From Nepenthes gracilis (lineage: Eukaryota; Streptophyta; Magnoliopsida; Caryophyllales; Nepenthaceae): a stretch of 64,000 bases of DNA. The stretch spans positions 10,445,973 to 10,509,972 of the forward strand of contig BSYO01000011.1 in assembly GCA_033239525.1 (NCBI GenBank), in the 5' to 3' direction. The position numbers were made by a program, and so were the translations under genes. A model generated the notes under the pieces. That model searched no databases, had not been told where the DNA came from, and worked only from the letters and a program-made list of their open reading frames with translations. Below, piece by piece: positions 10,605 through 22,208 of this stretch (positions are counted from its first letter, which is position 1; every line of letters starts with the position of its first letter).

Positions 10605-11330
10605 TTGTTGGACATCATTCTTGATAATATTTTTTATATGCTTTCATATTCTCTTATTGCCAACCAAGCATGCCGTTGTTGCATTTTGATATGGTTGAGG
10701 GCATATTAATATAGTGGTATTGAAAAAAAAAAAGAAAGAAAAAAAGAAAGAGATAATGAACAATTTTATTTTATTTTTTATTTAGAATTTTCACAAAAAA
10801 TGTCGTGTACCGTTCAGATTTGATGAAAGAGTGTCGGGTGGGGATTTTATCGTAACAAGCGCTTGATGCGCACTAGCCAGCTAGCTGGGCTAGCTGGGCT
10901 CGTGATAATGTTTGATGGAGACGAGCGATGAGTAGTGACCTTATCAACACTGTCAAATGCACGTAATGTATGCCTCATAGATGGCATCTCCTGCCTATCA
11001 CAAACGAGAGGTAGAAATATTAACCTTATATATAATAATAATAATATAATAATAATTGCTACTGCTTAAAAAGAAGTCTCAGTCTTGAATTTTTCCGGAT
11101 AAATAAATTCTAATAATATTATTATTTCATAAAAAAAAGGAGATTAATTTAAACATTTATAATCGTTTGTCTGAAAATCAGTCTGTTAAAAGTTATAAAA
11201 TGTAATTTTGTAAAGTATTATCAATTAATAATATTTTGTTTTTGAAAAATATGCAACCAAATTTGGACTATTTCAATTAAAAAATCATACGAAATAGGAT
11301 TATTCCTTAAATAATAAGACTGTTACTACG
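10605..11330. other. Intergenic AT-rich stretch, no gene seen
   Basis: No reading frame or domain is recognised. It contains a GAAA-type purine run (10722-10755), the perfect 12-bp palindrome CCAGCTAGCTGG (10877-10888) followed by a second GCTAGCTGG, and short (TAATAA) tracts near 11035-11055. This may be unrearranged host DNA between element B and the Reina-like element. Confidence 0.5.
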
Positions 11331-11690
11331 TTGCGGTGCTATGCTATGCTGATACAATCTTCAAGTGTCCAATTGAATTTAGACAGAGCAAAGGAAGGAA
11401 GAGTTCTTGGTGAAGGAAGAATGAGATGAAACCGAGGATTTGAGGAAAGCAGGGAAGGAGAGATCGAGAGACAAGGAAGAAGAAAGAGGGCAAAGAGAGA
11501 GAGCAGACAGAGAATGAGAAAACCAGAAAGTGTAATTGCTGCCTTCAGTTGAGGCCATTGCATAGGTATTTACCACCAAATGCTCGTGTAACAGATTACA
11601 AAGCATGTGGCACTCCTGTAGCCAAGTAACTAATCCCAACTATATCAATAAGACTAAAATAGGAAAAAATAATAATGAGTAGCACTAACA
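11331..11690 (-). mobile_element. 3' LTR of a Reina-like Ty3/gypsy element
   Basis: The minus strand runs from TGTTAGTGC (11690) to GTAGTAACA (11331), giving TG...CA ends within the short inverted repeat TGTTA...TAACA and a length of 360 bp. That is the short LTR size usual for Reina chromoviruses. It lies just after the end of the pol reading frame. A CT/GA-rich segment (11390-11520) gives shadow ORFs. The 51 bp between it and pol is mostly (TA)n plus ATATCTCTA, and no clean polypurine tract is visible. Confidence 0.7.
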
Positions 11691-11741
11691 ATATATATAT
11701 ATATATATATAACTAATAGTACTATATATATCTCTATATTA

Positions 11742-12191
11742 CTATACGTAGTCTTGATACTTCCGAGGCAGCTGAATTGTACGGTTGCTCTTCCGGGGCC
11801 TCGGTTGGGTTGGTGGTGTTGGAATGTCCGTCACGATGAGACTGATAATATTACCCTTCCCATCAAACAAAACATTATCCTTAAGGTTAAAAGTGGAAAA
11901 ATCTCGAATAAATTCAGTAGCCGATTTCCAAGTGGCGTCTGCTACGGGTTGTGATTGCCATTGCACCAGAAATTGAGGAACAAAGGTACCGTGCAGTAGA
12001 GTCTTGCAAAAATTGATAATTTGGGAGGGAAATAAAAGTGGCTGATTATCTTCGGCATCAGGTGGCAGGGTGATCTGGTTGCTGGGCGCGTCCACAAGGC
12101 CACGTTTCAGTAGTGACACATGAAAAACATCATGAATACGAGAATAGGCAGGAAGGTTCAAGCGGTATGCTATTGATCCAATGTGTTCCAT
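11742..12191 (-). pseudogene. Reina-like element: integrase C-terminus and chromodomain
   Basis: An open stretch of 149 codons. It begins with IGSIAYRLNLP and VFHVSLLKRG, the integrase C-terminal motif. It then carries a chromodomain-like segment, PQFLVQWQSQPVADATWKSA followed by EFIRDFSTFNLKDNVLF. This version of the chromodomain and the basic tail (PRPRKSNRTIQLPRKYQDYV) are typical of the Reina lineage rather than of the Tekay-like elements in the window. The stop at 11742 is the natural end of pol. Confidence 0.85.
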
Positions 12192-12284
12192 AATGTAAAA
12201 AGGTCTGTAATACCGTTAGGCCAGCTTATTGGACTACCGGTGGGCGATGGTGGATTGCTGATACAATTGCAGTTTAACATAAAT

Positions 12285-13010
12285 TTAGTCACCCACTTGG
12301 AATTCCTTGTCCGAATGATGCGCATCTGCTTGATTTTTCATTTGTAGTTGGGCTCGTTGGAAATTCGCTTTAAGCCGAGTAAGCAATGAGGCTCTGGTGG
12401 TGAGCAGGTCATCCATGGCTACAATTGGAGAGGTACCATAATGGTAGTCTGCCATAGAAGGAGGTGGGATGCCATACACAGCCTCAAAGGGGCTCATTTT
12501 GATGGATGAGTGTCTCGCAATATTGTAACTCCATTCTGCCCAAGGTAAAAGTTGCAGCCAGGTGGAAGGATTGTCAGACACGAAACAGGGTAGGTAGTCT
12601 TTTAAATAGCGGTTGATAACTTTTGTTTGACCATCCGTTTGAGGATGGTAAGAGCTACTACGATATAGTGCAGTGCCCTACAATCTGAAGAATTCCTTCC
12701 AAATTTTGCCCATGAATATAGGGTCACTGTCAGAGATAATTTCAGTAGGCATACCATGCAATTTGCTAATCTCCTTAATGAAGATGTGAGCCAGGTCTTC
12801 TACCGTGAACTGGGAGTGAAGTGCTGAGAAATGAGCATACTTGGAGAGCCTGTCCACAACCATGAAGATTACAATTTTTTCGTTAGAGGCCGGCAGGTGT
12901 GGATAAAGTCCATGGATATAGAGTTCCAAATTTTTACCGGGATGGGTAGGGGTTGTAGTTGGCCCGCAGGTGCCATAGTAAGAGATTTGGCTTATTAGCA
13001 AGTACAGCAC
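12285..13010 (-). pseudogene. Reina-like element: integrase core
   Basis: Two frames (12678-13010 and 12285-12581). The first holds MVVDRLSKYAHFSAL (first aspartate) and HGMPTEIISDSDPIFM (second aspartate region), with arginine of the usual SDRDP replaced by serine. The second holds WLQLLPWAEWSYN and SPFEAVYGIPPPS. The glutamate block lies between, at about 12600-12680, in a broken frame. Inactive by frameshift. Confidence 0.82.
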
Positions 13011-13460
13011 TGGGAGACGTATTCACAGATGTCATTGTGCATGTGTGGCCAATAAAAATTGTTTTCTATCTGAGCAAGTGTGTGCTGAAAACCCACATGG
13101 CCCTCGATGGGAGAATCATGGTACTCATGTAGGACGAGGTTTTGCAAAGCCGACTCAGTGGGGACTAGGAGGCACCCCTTGAAGAAAACTAGCCCATCTC
13201 GCACCGAGTAGTGTAGAAAATCACCTGGTTGAGTTTGTATGGCAGACAACAACTCAGAGGAAGCTGAATTTTTGGTATAAAAGCTGCGAAGAGCAGAGAT
13301 CAAGGCCACCACTGGTCGTGAAGAGGCGCACAAGGTGTGCCAGGATGCTTCTGGAAGCCTAGATAAAGCATCTGCTGGACCATTCTCCTTGTCAGGATTG
13401 TAAATGATCTCAAATTCATATCCCAGAAGCTTGGTAATCTACTGTTGCTTTTTTAGAGTG
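12995..13460 (-). pseudogene. Reina-like element: integrase zinc finger and RNase H tail
   Basis: The open stretch 12995-13333 shows the HHCC finger (HEYHDSPIEGHVGFQHTL with two histidines, ending in the cysteine pair CCTC). LFFKGCLLVP precedes it. The RNase H closing motif (NGPADALSR) lies upstream at about 13360-13400 in another frame. Confidence 0.8.
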
Positions 13461-14112
13461 TGTATGGTCTGGCTTAAGAGAACTTTAAGTGGCTAATGGT
13501 CAGTTTGGATAAGAAATTTTGCCCCAGCAAATATTGTCCCCATTTCTTTACTGCTTCGGTGATGGCCCAGAGCCTTTAGATGTAAGTGGAAGCACCTTGC
13601 AACCTGGGACTTAGCTGTTTGCTGAAGAAGGCAACTGAGTTCCCAGCTTGCATTAATATAGCACCAACACCATTTCTCGATGCATCGGTCTGGAGGGTTA
13701 ATGGTTTGAAAAAATCCGGTAGAGTCATAAATAGTGTAGTGGTGAGAGCATGTTTGAGGGCACTGAAGGCTATTGTGGCTTCCGGGGACCAGATAAATGT
13801 ATCCTTCCGTAGCAATTGGGTGAGTGGTGCTCTGATTTGGACATAACGTGCTACAAATCTGCGGTAATATCCAACTAATCCCAAGAATCCAAGCAGCTGT
13901 TTCATGGTGGTAGGTTTTGGCCACCTTTGTATAGCCGTGATTTTGGTAGGATCGACTTCGACTCCTTTGGCTGAGACAATGTGTCCCAAGTAAGAAATGG
14001 AAGTGCGCCCAAACTCACACTTGTTGTACTTAGCATAGAATTTTTGGTCCCTCAAAATCTGAAGCACCCGTGTGAGGTGGTCATAGTGCAATTCCCATGT
14101 TGTGCTTAACAT
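13461..14112 (-). pseudogene. Reina-like element: RT thumb and RNase H, truncated
   Basis: The ORF at 13576-14112 starts with STTWELHYDHLTRVLQIL, the segment that directly follows the catalytic FFDDILVYS in Reina-type RT. It continues with KCEFGRTSISYLGHIVS, FLGLVGYYRRFV and the RNase H opening TLQTDASRNGVGAILMQ. Downstream, FLIQTDH is in a second frame (13493-13924). The catalytic aspartates are missing because the homology stops at 14112, where Ty1/copia gag sequence starts on the opposite strand. Confidence 0.85.
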
Positions 14113-14620
14113 ATATGAATCTTGTTGGATGAACTCAAAGTACTAAATACTTCGAAGTGGAAAAGAATAAGTTAATATCATTTGATAAAAATGATGCAAG
14201 TGAACTATAAGAGAGGGGAGCTCCATTGTTGACCATCTAAAAAAGTTCCAAGGTAGCATTGACCAACTATCTAGTATAGGCGTAAAATTTAACAATGAGC
14301 TATTTGACTTATAGTTGATGACTCTACAGGATTCTTAGGAGGTCCTTCGATATCTATCACCAATTCTACTCTAATATAATTGTGACACTAGAGGTGGCTA
14401 AGGATGTTGTTTTAAGTGAAGAAATGAGGAGAAAATCTTAAGGCTCTTTATCTTTACAACCTGAGGCAAAAGGGGAAGGGCTCCAAGACCAAAGACAAGA
14501 ATTGAAGAAAGTTGAAGTCGAGGTATTGAAATCTCAAATGTCATTATCGTGCTAGAAGAATTATATAAAGAAGTATTATTATAAGTAAAAGTGTAAAGTA
14601 AAGATGATGGCAAAAGGAAA
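14113..14620 (+). pseudogene. Ty1/copia element E: gag fragment
   Basis: Plus-strand pieces resemble the copia gag region in several frames. One is FQGSIDQLSSIGVKFNNEL (about 14247-14305) and the next is the EVAKDVVLSEEMRRKS-type segment (about 14390-14440). The N-terminus and any 5' LTR or primer site are missing: the sequence begins abruptly at the junction with the Reina-like element at 14112/14113. There are many stops. Confidence 0.6.
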
Positions 14621-14689
14621 CAAGAAAAGGTTTGAGATGGGGAGCGGGCTTTCGTTGTTACAAAATCTGTTCTTTTCATTGTTAGCAAG

Positions 14690-15990
14690 GAAGATATGAT
14701 CAACTTTACTAACTACAAGACAAGTAGATGGTGATGTATCACTCAATATTATGTCAAACAGGAAATTATCCATATCTTATACTTCTGATAGCTTTGAGAT
14801 ACTGAAGATAGTTGATCATGACTTGTCATGTATTATGGGTTGTTGTGACATCTTTTTGATAATTGGCACTAGCATGAGGTTGATCTTGAGCGATGTTCGA
14901 CACATCCCAAATATGCAAGCGAATCTTATTACATTATAAAAGTTCGATGAAGAAAGCTTCTACAACACTTTCAAAGAGAGCCCTTGGATGCTCACGAGAG
15001 GCTATTAGTAGCATGTGGGAAGATGTTATGTATCTTATACATGTGGCAAGCCTCAGTCTCTAGCAACATTGAAAACATGATTGATAAAAGAAAGCCTATG
15101 AAACTATGACAAAAGAGACTTAATCATATGAGTGAAAAGGGGCTCAATTATCTAGTAATAAAAGCTTTCTTTCTAAAGTGAAGGCAAAGTTGAAAACATG
15201 TCCCCATTGTATGGTCAAAAAGTAATATAGAGTTTTCATTCGTAGGAAATTATCTTTAAAGAAATCAAATCGTTTGGAGCTTGTACAAACTACATAGGTT
15301 ATCCTTTGAAGGAAGAAACTATTGGTGGAGCACTTTAGTTTATTACATTTGTAGATGATTATTCAAAAAAAATTTTGGTATATACATTAAAATCGAATAA
15401 TCAATCCATTGATATTTTTTTAGGAATTCCATGCCTTAGAAAGGCAAATGAAAAAAAAGTTGAAGTGTGTTCGTAGCAACAATGTAGGAGATTACATTGA
15501 ACCATTTAATGTATATTTTTGTTCACAATGTATTCACTACAAAAATACTTCACCGAAGATAGCATAGTGGAATGGCGCAGCCAAAAAGATAAATTAAATA
15601 TTGATTGATAGAGTTCAATGTAGATTTTTGAATGCAAAACTATCAGATTCATTCTACAAGTAGCATGTGACTTATGTGTTTGATTTCTCACCAAGTGTTC
15701 TGTTAAACGGTAAAGTTCTCAATAAGTTTTAGTTTTGCAAGGAGTTGTCTTATGATCACCTATGAAAGTTCAGCTGCAAGTCTTTTATCCATGTTTCTAA
15801 GGATGAAAGGCCAAAATTTAATGTAAAGATACGATAATGCATTTTTCTTATTTATGGAGAAGATGAGTTTGATTACGAACTTTATGATCTGGTGGAGAAA
15901 AAGAATGTTGAATCTAGAGATATTGTATTTGTTCAGGATGAAACCATTAAAAATGTTAACAATGTCGAAAAGGTAGTTCCCCAAAGAAAT
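14690..15990 (+). pseudogene. Ty1/copia element E: protease, pre-integrase and integrase remains
   Basis: The segment SDVRHIPNMQANLITL (about 14888-14936) follows the protease. Degenerate pre-integrase sequence (RLNHMSEKGLNYL, about 15115-15155) comes next. Integrase C-terminal sequence is well preserved at 15760-15990: SCKSFIHVSKDERPKFNVK, then YGEDEFDYELYDLVEKKNVESRDIVFVQDE. That last motif ends the copia integrase. The frames shift repeatedly and the integrase centre (15250-15700) is hardly readable. Confidence 0.75.
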
Positions 15991-16199
15991 AACTACCTAT
16001 GTGACATGGAATCTGATGCAATTAACAATGCTATTGACTCATGTTGACAATAATGTTTCGAATGATTATGGAGTTGATGGAGACAATGATGGCCCTATCT
16101 CCATTATGGTAAATGATGTCCATGATGACATTTGTCATGACATTAGTGAGCCTACACCAATTATTTTACTTTGATGATCTATGAGAGATCAACTTCTTT

Positions 16200-16618
16200 T
16201 ATTCGTTCACGCTGCTGGCCTGGTGAAATGGGATCATGGCAGGAGTGCTGATTATGCTTCCTCGGTGGCTGTTACTGATTTTGTTTGCCCGTAACATATG
16301 ATGGTGCTCCTTTACTCACGCTATCATGTTGTTATGCTGTTCGGTCATTGCGATGCTGCCCTGCATACAGTTGGCGCTCCTTGATGGATCATTTATTTTG
16401 TTTGCTTTGTGTCATCCTCGTGGTGTCGGGCGTTGTTTTTCACGTTCTTGTTCATGTGTTTTAGACGTTTTTTTATTTCTGTTGTACCAGTTGCTCGGGG
16501 CATGCCCTGGAGCTCTTTGTTTTACCTCTAAGTTAATTACTTGGAGTTAAAATATTTTTCTTGTAATTTTTTCTCCCATAAATCCAAAATTCTTACTTAC
16601 AAAAAAAAAAAAAAAAAG
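16200..16618 (+). mobile_element. Poly(A) retroposon T3 in element E
   Basis: CTG/TGC-rich sequence from about 16200 leads into the family tail. GCTCGGGGCATGCCCTGG is at 16495-16510. A hairpin has arms TTTTACCTCTAAGT / ACTTGGAGTTAAAA (16520-16533 and 16539-16552). TTCTCCCATAAATCC follows, then CTTACTTAC and (A)17 ending at 16617. It sits between the integrase and reverse transcriptase homologies of element E. The 5' edge is approximate and no target duplication was found. Confidence 0.7.
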
Positions 16619-16619
16619 A

Positions 16620-18130
16620 CTGTCACAAGAAGAAGTTAATTTATGTCATACAAGACAAAATGAAGTCATTATATGAAAACTACATATTCTAGGTTATGAA
16701 CTTTCTTAAGGGCAAGCGAGCACTTAAAAGCAAATTCATGTTTAGATTAAAATCCGATAAGAACAATTCACAACCAAGATATAATAAGAGATTGGTTGCA
16801 ATGGGATTTAATCAAATGAATGGCATCAATTTTGAGGAGATTTCCTCTCTTGTAGGGAAGATGTATTCTATTCAAGTTGTTCTTAAATTAGCTATTTATA
16901 TATATTTTGAAGTTAAGCAACTAGATGTGCAAAAACATTCCTCTATGGTGATCTCAATGATAAAATCTACATAAAGTAACCAGAAGGATTTGATGTTAAA
17001 GGGAAGGATCATATGATGTGCCATGCAAAGAAGAGTTTATACATAACGTGTTTATACAAGGGCTCACCAAAGGAAATTTTGTTATCCTCTTACTCTATCT
17101 CAATAATATGCTCATAGTATTGCAAAATATATCATAGATTGGCATATTAAAAAAGTAACTGAGCAAGTTTTTTTCCTAAAACACTTGAGATTGGTAAAAT
17201 TTAAGCAAGTCTTTTGCTCTAAAAGACTTGAGATCGGGCAAAAAAATCTTGGTTTAAGAATTTTTCATAACCGGAAGAAGAAAAAAGTGTGTATGTTTTA
17301 AGAAAACTACACTAAAAATATACGACAAAGATTTAATATGGAAAAATCCAATTTGGTTAGTACTTCTCTTGCAATCATTTTAAATTAAGTACCTGGCAAT
17401 GTCCTCCTAGGGAGGAAAAAATGGCCAACATGAAATGAGTCCCATATATTTTAACGGTTGATAGTTTGATATATATAATGAATTGTATGAGGTCAAATAT
17501 TACTTGTGTGGATGGAAACATTAGTGGATTCCTCTCAAATCTTATAAAGGAGTATTAGTTTGCCATGAAGTAAATTCTCAAGTATATGTTTGGAAATTCT
17601 AGAATATGCTTGTGTTTTGAAAACGATAAGCCTATTTTCATCGAGTTTACTAACATCGACATGTCAAGCGTTATTGATTATCAAAAGTCAACTTTGGAAT
17701 AATTGATTAAGTTTTCAGGTGGATTGGTTACCGATGCTGCAGAGTGTATTATACTCCCTATCCTCAAAGTCTAATTTATTGGGGTGATTAAGCTAATAAG
17801 TTGATATTATAGATGGAAAAAGTTAACTAAAGAACTCAGTTTTAAGCAAAATTGGTATATGTTGCTTTATAATAATTAATGTGTAATTCATATTTGTAAG
17901 AATTTTTCATTTGATTCTAGATCAAAATATATAAATATAAGACATCATTGGGTGAGAAATATTCTTGATGTAGAGTTGTTGATGCTCGATAAAGTGAAAT
18001 TGAAAATAATAGGTCAGATATAATAATTAAAGTAGTGTACAAAGAAAAACTTGAAACATGTCAAGATATTATCGAAATGGTGATGGCTCCTATAAAGTTG
18101 TGAGTGAAAATTTGTTAGGATGTGTCACTC
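16620..18130 (+). pseudogene. Ty1/copia element E: reverse transcriptase and RNase H remains
   Basis: The RT start is clear at 16696-16974: LKGKRALKSKFMFRLKSDK, NSQPRYNKRLVAMGFNQ, FEEISSLVGKMYSIQVVLKLA, and VKQLDVQK, where the usual lysine-threonine-alanine-phenylalanine is damaged. Later fragments are EGFDVKGKDHM (about 16985-17020), a segment like ETYIEKVLERFNM (about 17310-17350), DKPIFIEF-DIDMSSVIDYQKST (17620-17690) and GGLVTDAAEC (17718-17750). The YVDD active site is not readable. This is the most decayed pol in the window. Confidence 0.72.
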
Positions 18131-18492
18131 TCTCTTGAAACTCATATCAATTATACATATATGTATTTTTCATTTTATGATCAAATATAAGGAGGTTCAT
18201 GGCAGGTTTGTCCCAGGCACGCTCAAGCAAATATGCTCTTTAGCAAGTAGTGTGAGTGATGTCTAATTCACACATGAATAGTGCTCATGCACTATTTCTA
18301 GTTATTGGAGCACCTAATGAGGCGGTCTTGAGCGATTTCCAATTAGTGTATAGAGATAGTTTTTGCCCATAGTATTTGGACACCAACTTCCTATGTTTGG
18401 AAGTGAAATTTGTTTTTAAATCAATTTTGTTTAGTTTTTTTGATTTATAGTGTAAGTTTCATTTAAAACACTAAGCATCAAATTGAGGGAGA

Positions 18493-18510
18493 TGCAAGAA
18501 GGGGAGGGGA
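18493..18510 (+). other. Polypurine tract of element E
   Basis: AAGAAGGGGAGGGGA lies shortly after the end of pol homology and seven bases before a TGTCAATTATTAGGC LTR-like start. This is the usual copia arrangement. Confidence 0.65.
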
Positions 18511-18516
18511 TTTCTT

Positions 18517-18908
18517 TGTCAATTATTAGGCATTTAGCCATATTTCTATCTTTATCATCTAAGATATATTATTCTAGTATCTGTATTAAACACTTTACCA
18601 ATAATTTTATTCTATTTATGGTATATTTGAAGGTTCCTTGAGGTTTATTACAACCAAACTTACATTATAGTAAAAATGGTTCTACCCTTTATTCTAGAAA
18701 TGGTTTCCATGAAAAATTTTATTTATTTATTTTCTATATTATTTATTTATGAATGTATTGTTATCCTGCTTCTTCCAAAATTAAGACAAAGTAAGCAATC
18801 AATCCTTATAGAGATTTGTTTTAAACTTTGTATGTAATAAAGTTTGTGTAACAAATTGATTCATTCTTTCTTGGTTGAGAGAACTCAAATGTTTGAAGTG
18901 ATCCAACA
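18517..18908 (+). mobile_element. Probable 3' LTR of element E
   Basis: It starts TGTCAATTATTAGGCATTT after the polypurine tract and ends near ATCCAACA (about 18908), just before copia gag homology on the other strand. About 390 bp, AT-rich. There is no second copy in the window to confirm the borders, so the right edge is a guess. Confidence 0.45.
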
Positions 18909-19378
18909 AACTTTTTATTTTAGTTTGACAAGGTCCTTATCCTGTCTAAATAGTCATGAACATTGGCCAAAATCACTAGGGTAATGACCTTTATAGCTTT
19001 TTTCAATGATGCTATTTTCATGAATGTTTTAACGAACTTAGAGCTCGAGTTGACCATATCATTCAATTTACCATAGAACTCATCCCACGTTTCATCATCA
19101 TTTATTCTAATTTCCTTAGATTTTGTAGTGAACATTTAGAGTTTAAAGTTTTTAATATATTTTTTGTCCTCATGTGTGGCTTGTTGAATGTCTCATGTTT
19201 CCTTTGCTATCTAACACCGTGATACACAACTCATCAAAAGGGATAGCCATAAAATATCGTGAATCCTCTTAATATTCAAGCTTTTGTCAATTAGTTGCTC
19301 TTTAAACAAAGTGATAGGATCTTTGAGAGAGGTAACATTGTTTTCTATATTGATGAGCATGTCTAACCTCTTTCGAAG
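18909..19378 (-). pseudogene. Second copia gag fragment directly left of the SIRE-like LTR
   Basis: The minus strand encodes a copia-type gag. An ORF at 18920-19135 reads MFTTKSKEIRINDDETWDEF, YGKLNDMVNSS and then a decayed tail. Upstream in other frames (19140-19378) is an AKETWDI-like segment. It is homologous to the gag at 40700-41130 of the large SIRE-like element (shared LTTKFEEI...ETFVKFYVKLNDIVNS pattern). Because it lies on the gag side of the LTR at 19379-24704, it looks like the start of a second element sharing that LTR. The primer-binding site expected between LTR and gag is absent. Confidence 0.7.
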
Positions 19379-19756
19379 CTAAAGGGAAATTTTTGTTCTA
19401 AAACACACAAATGTTTCAACCCCTTGATAGATTAGCTGAAACAATACAATAATAAATATTCAATATACGTAAAGAATATTTCAATTTAGATGATATATAT
19501 AATAACAAGTATAAAGAGTAAAGCAGTAAATAATAATACTAAAAAGAAATAATTTTTTTGTGATGAATGAAAATCTCAATAATTACGACTATCAAGTAAA
19601 ACCCTCTTAATTTTAACGGTCAGGAAAGATATGCACTATAAAAATTAACTTACAGATCAAGTAGTAACGAAATGCTAACCTAGCCAACTTACTCTCGTCA
19701 CATTATCTCTACCAATGAACTCTTTAAATTTGCCAACGGCAACGAAACAAAATGCC

Positions 19757-20556
19757 AGTTTTCGGAGTGAAAGAGCTCCGGTTTCCGGAGTGTGTGAGAT
19801 CCGGCTTCCGGAGCTCATGAACTCCGGATTCCAGGCTGATTCCATTTCTGTCAGTTTTTCTCTTGGCTGGTATGGATTGGTTCCTTTGTATCCGAAGTTC
19901 AAAAAAAAAAAAAAATTGCTGCTGTTTTAGCAGGAGCTCTTTGTCTGGATTGCTCTTCTCCGGATCTTTTATGGCTCGAGTGCTCTGTCCGGAGTGCCTC
20001 TTGGCTATTTGTTGGACGGAGTGTTTCTGATGGCGGGCTTGACATATGGATCTCAAATTTCTTCTGTTACTGATTTGCTTTCGTGGATGGGCTTGGTTTT
20101 TTTATGTGGAACTGCTGCTGTGGCGATCTCCTGAAGCATGGCAACTGGTGGTTCTGTCGGATCTCAACTGCTGATTGCCTCTCCCCATGCTATGCTGATT
20201 CTGAATATGGACTGGTGGTTTTCTTTTGCTGCTGGACTGCTGAACTGTTGACAAATTTGGATGATACAATTGTTCATGTTGCTATTGTATTATAGCTTTT
20301 GGTGTTTTTGGGCAGAAGGGGATAGCGGATTCCTTTTGTTCGTTGTTGTAATTTTTTCTCATATTCTGTTGGTTCTTAGAACGTTGGCCTCCTAGAGGTT
20401 TTTTTTTGTATTTTTTCTGATGTACTTGCTACTCGAGGTATACTCTAGCAGGTTATGTTTTATCCTCAAGTCAAAATTCTTGGCGATAAGACATCAATTT
20501 TGTAATTTTTTTCTCCCTTTAATCCAAAATACTTACTTACCAAAAAAAAAAAAAAA
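19757..20556 (+). mobile_element. Poly(A) retroposon T4 with 16-bp target duplication
   Basis: About 800 bp in plus orientation. Flanks are AACGAAACAAAATGCC (19741-19756) and AACGAAACCAAATGCC (20557-20572), with one mismatch. The 5' part carries CCGGAGTG motifs like T2, the middle is CTG-rich, and the tail has a hairpin (arms 20457-20470 and 20479-20492) followed by CTTACTTACC and (A)17. The aligned 5' LTR copy (about 44575-44590) reads straight through, giving an empty site. No protein is recognised. Confidence 0.85.
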
Positions 20557-21667
20557 AACGAAACCAAATGCCTTCTGGTCTTCATGTCAATCTTTCCACA
20601 CGAACTGTTAGAGCTCAATTTTCACGCCTCCCACATCACTCACGAGAATTTGTAAGTAGGAAAGACGGTATAATCAAATGATATGAGAAGAAGAGAAAGC
20701 TTTGGAAGATTAGCACATAGAAAGCATGAAGCTTTCTCCGGTGGGCACAATGTCTTTTTTTTTTTGTTTTTTGGTAAGTAAGATTATATTAAAGTAAAAG
20801 AATTACAAAAATATATATTTCATCTCCAAGTGTTTTACCGACTTGAAATTAGAATATAGACGCTAGGGTATACCTCGAGTACCATGAAACATGTCATAGA
20901 ACCAAAGAAAAAAAACCAAAGGAGAAAGCAACTTTCATGGTTAAAGGCAATAAAACGACATTTGCATCAGACGGCCAAATAGTGCTCTTCCATACTAGTA
21001 TTTGAATTTGAACCAAACCGGACATTGCCACCTCAATCTTCACCAGCTTAGACAATATCTCCTCTGCAACGCCTTCGGACGAAGGAGAAAACCACGGTAA
21101 TCAATAACCACAGCCCAAAAAAACCATTGCTTCCTGGGCCAATCGAAGTCCACGGACATTAGCAACTAATAAAACACCCTTGGTCAAGGGCATTAACCAA
21201 CCTCGGACTTTTTTTCTCTCTCTCTTTCTCTCAAAACGTGCTCGGCAGAACCAACAGCCAACGGCCACACCCTACTAGAATAGAAACCTAAAACAAAAAG
21301 GGGACATGCTGTCGGTCAAAACCGAGAAGCATATTCGAATTTTTTTTTTGGGTACATGAAGCTAATCAATAGAAAATGAACCAAAAAAAAAATACCATCA
21401 AAGGAATCCAAACTAGCCACCGAGAATCACGGAAACTCGACAAAAAATAGAACCCATAAGCAAAAAGCAACTCTCTCAGGCAATTGAATCCTCAGCCCAT
21501 AAGAGAACATGCCCTCGGTCCAATGCTTGTTGCAATTAGCTCCCATGAAGGTTGCTTTTACCTCGGACAGAAAAACCCCTTAATTAATATTTTTTATTTT
21601 TATTATTTTATTATGTTTTAAATAAGAGGATAAGTCGTCGATCATAACCGAGAAGTTGACCCAAATT

Positions 21668-22169
21668 ATTATTATTATTATTATTATTATTTGGGTAAGC
21701 AAGTAAATTTAGATTAAAGGGAGAAAAAATTACACAATCTATGCATTATCTTCAAATATTTTGACTTGAATTTAAGGCATAACACGCTAGGGCATATCCC
21801 GAGTAGCTTGGTATATCAGATGACACCAAAAAATAGCATACAAAAAAAGGGTCCTCCAGGAGGATAACATTTAACAGAATTGTCAAAAAAAGAAATCTGT
21901 CTTATATTGAACATGACCAATTCAATCCCACCAAATCGAGTCTGGATAGCTATCCCTTATGTCGGCTGAAGCAACTCAGCTTATCAGTTTGCAGGCGTAA
22001 CATTCCAAACCAGCAAACTATGCTTCACATCATAGTAATAGGAGCCTGCAGCCTTTCCATCACCTGCTCTCTCAACCCATAAATGAAGCAAGACAACAAA
22101 ATCAAACGGCCTGGAACTCCTACGCCCTTTGAATCGTAGCTCCATCAACCGTTCTTCACAACACAGCAA

Positions 22170-22206
<37 letters not shown>
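21668..22206 (-). mobile_element. Poly(A)-family retroposon T6 between two (ATT)n tracts
   Basis: The family tail starts at 21692 (GGGTAAGCAAGTAAAT), with hairpin arms ATGCATTATCTTCAA / TTGAATTTAAGGCAT (21741-21780) and GCTAGGGCATATCCCGAG. The unit is bracketed by (ATT)n at 21669-21691 and 22169-22206. An insertion into an existing (ATT)n tract, with the tract duplicated, explains the structure best. Confidence 0.6.

Positions 22207-22208
<2 letters not shown>

Noticed and set aside
11339..11639. Serine/leucine-rich ORFs near 11.4-11.6 kb
   Set aside because: They fall inside the 360-bp LTR of the Reina-like element. The composition comes from its CT-rich leader.
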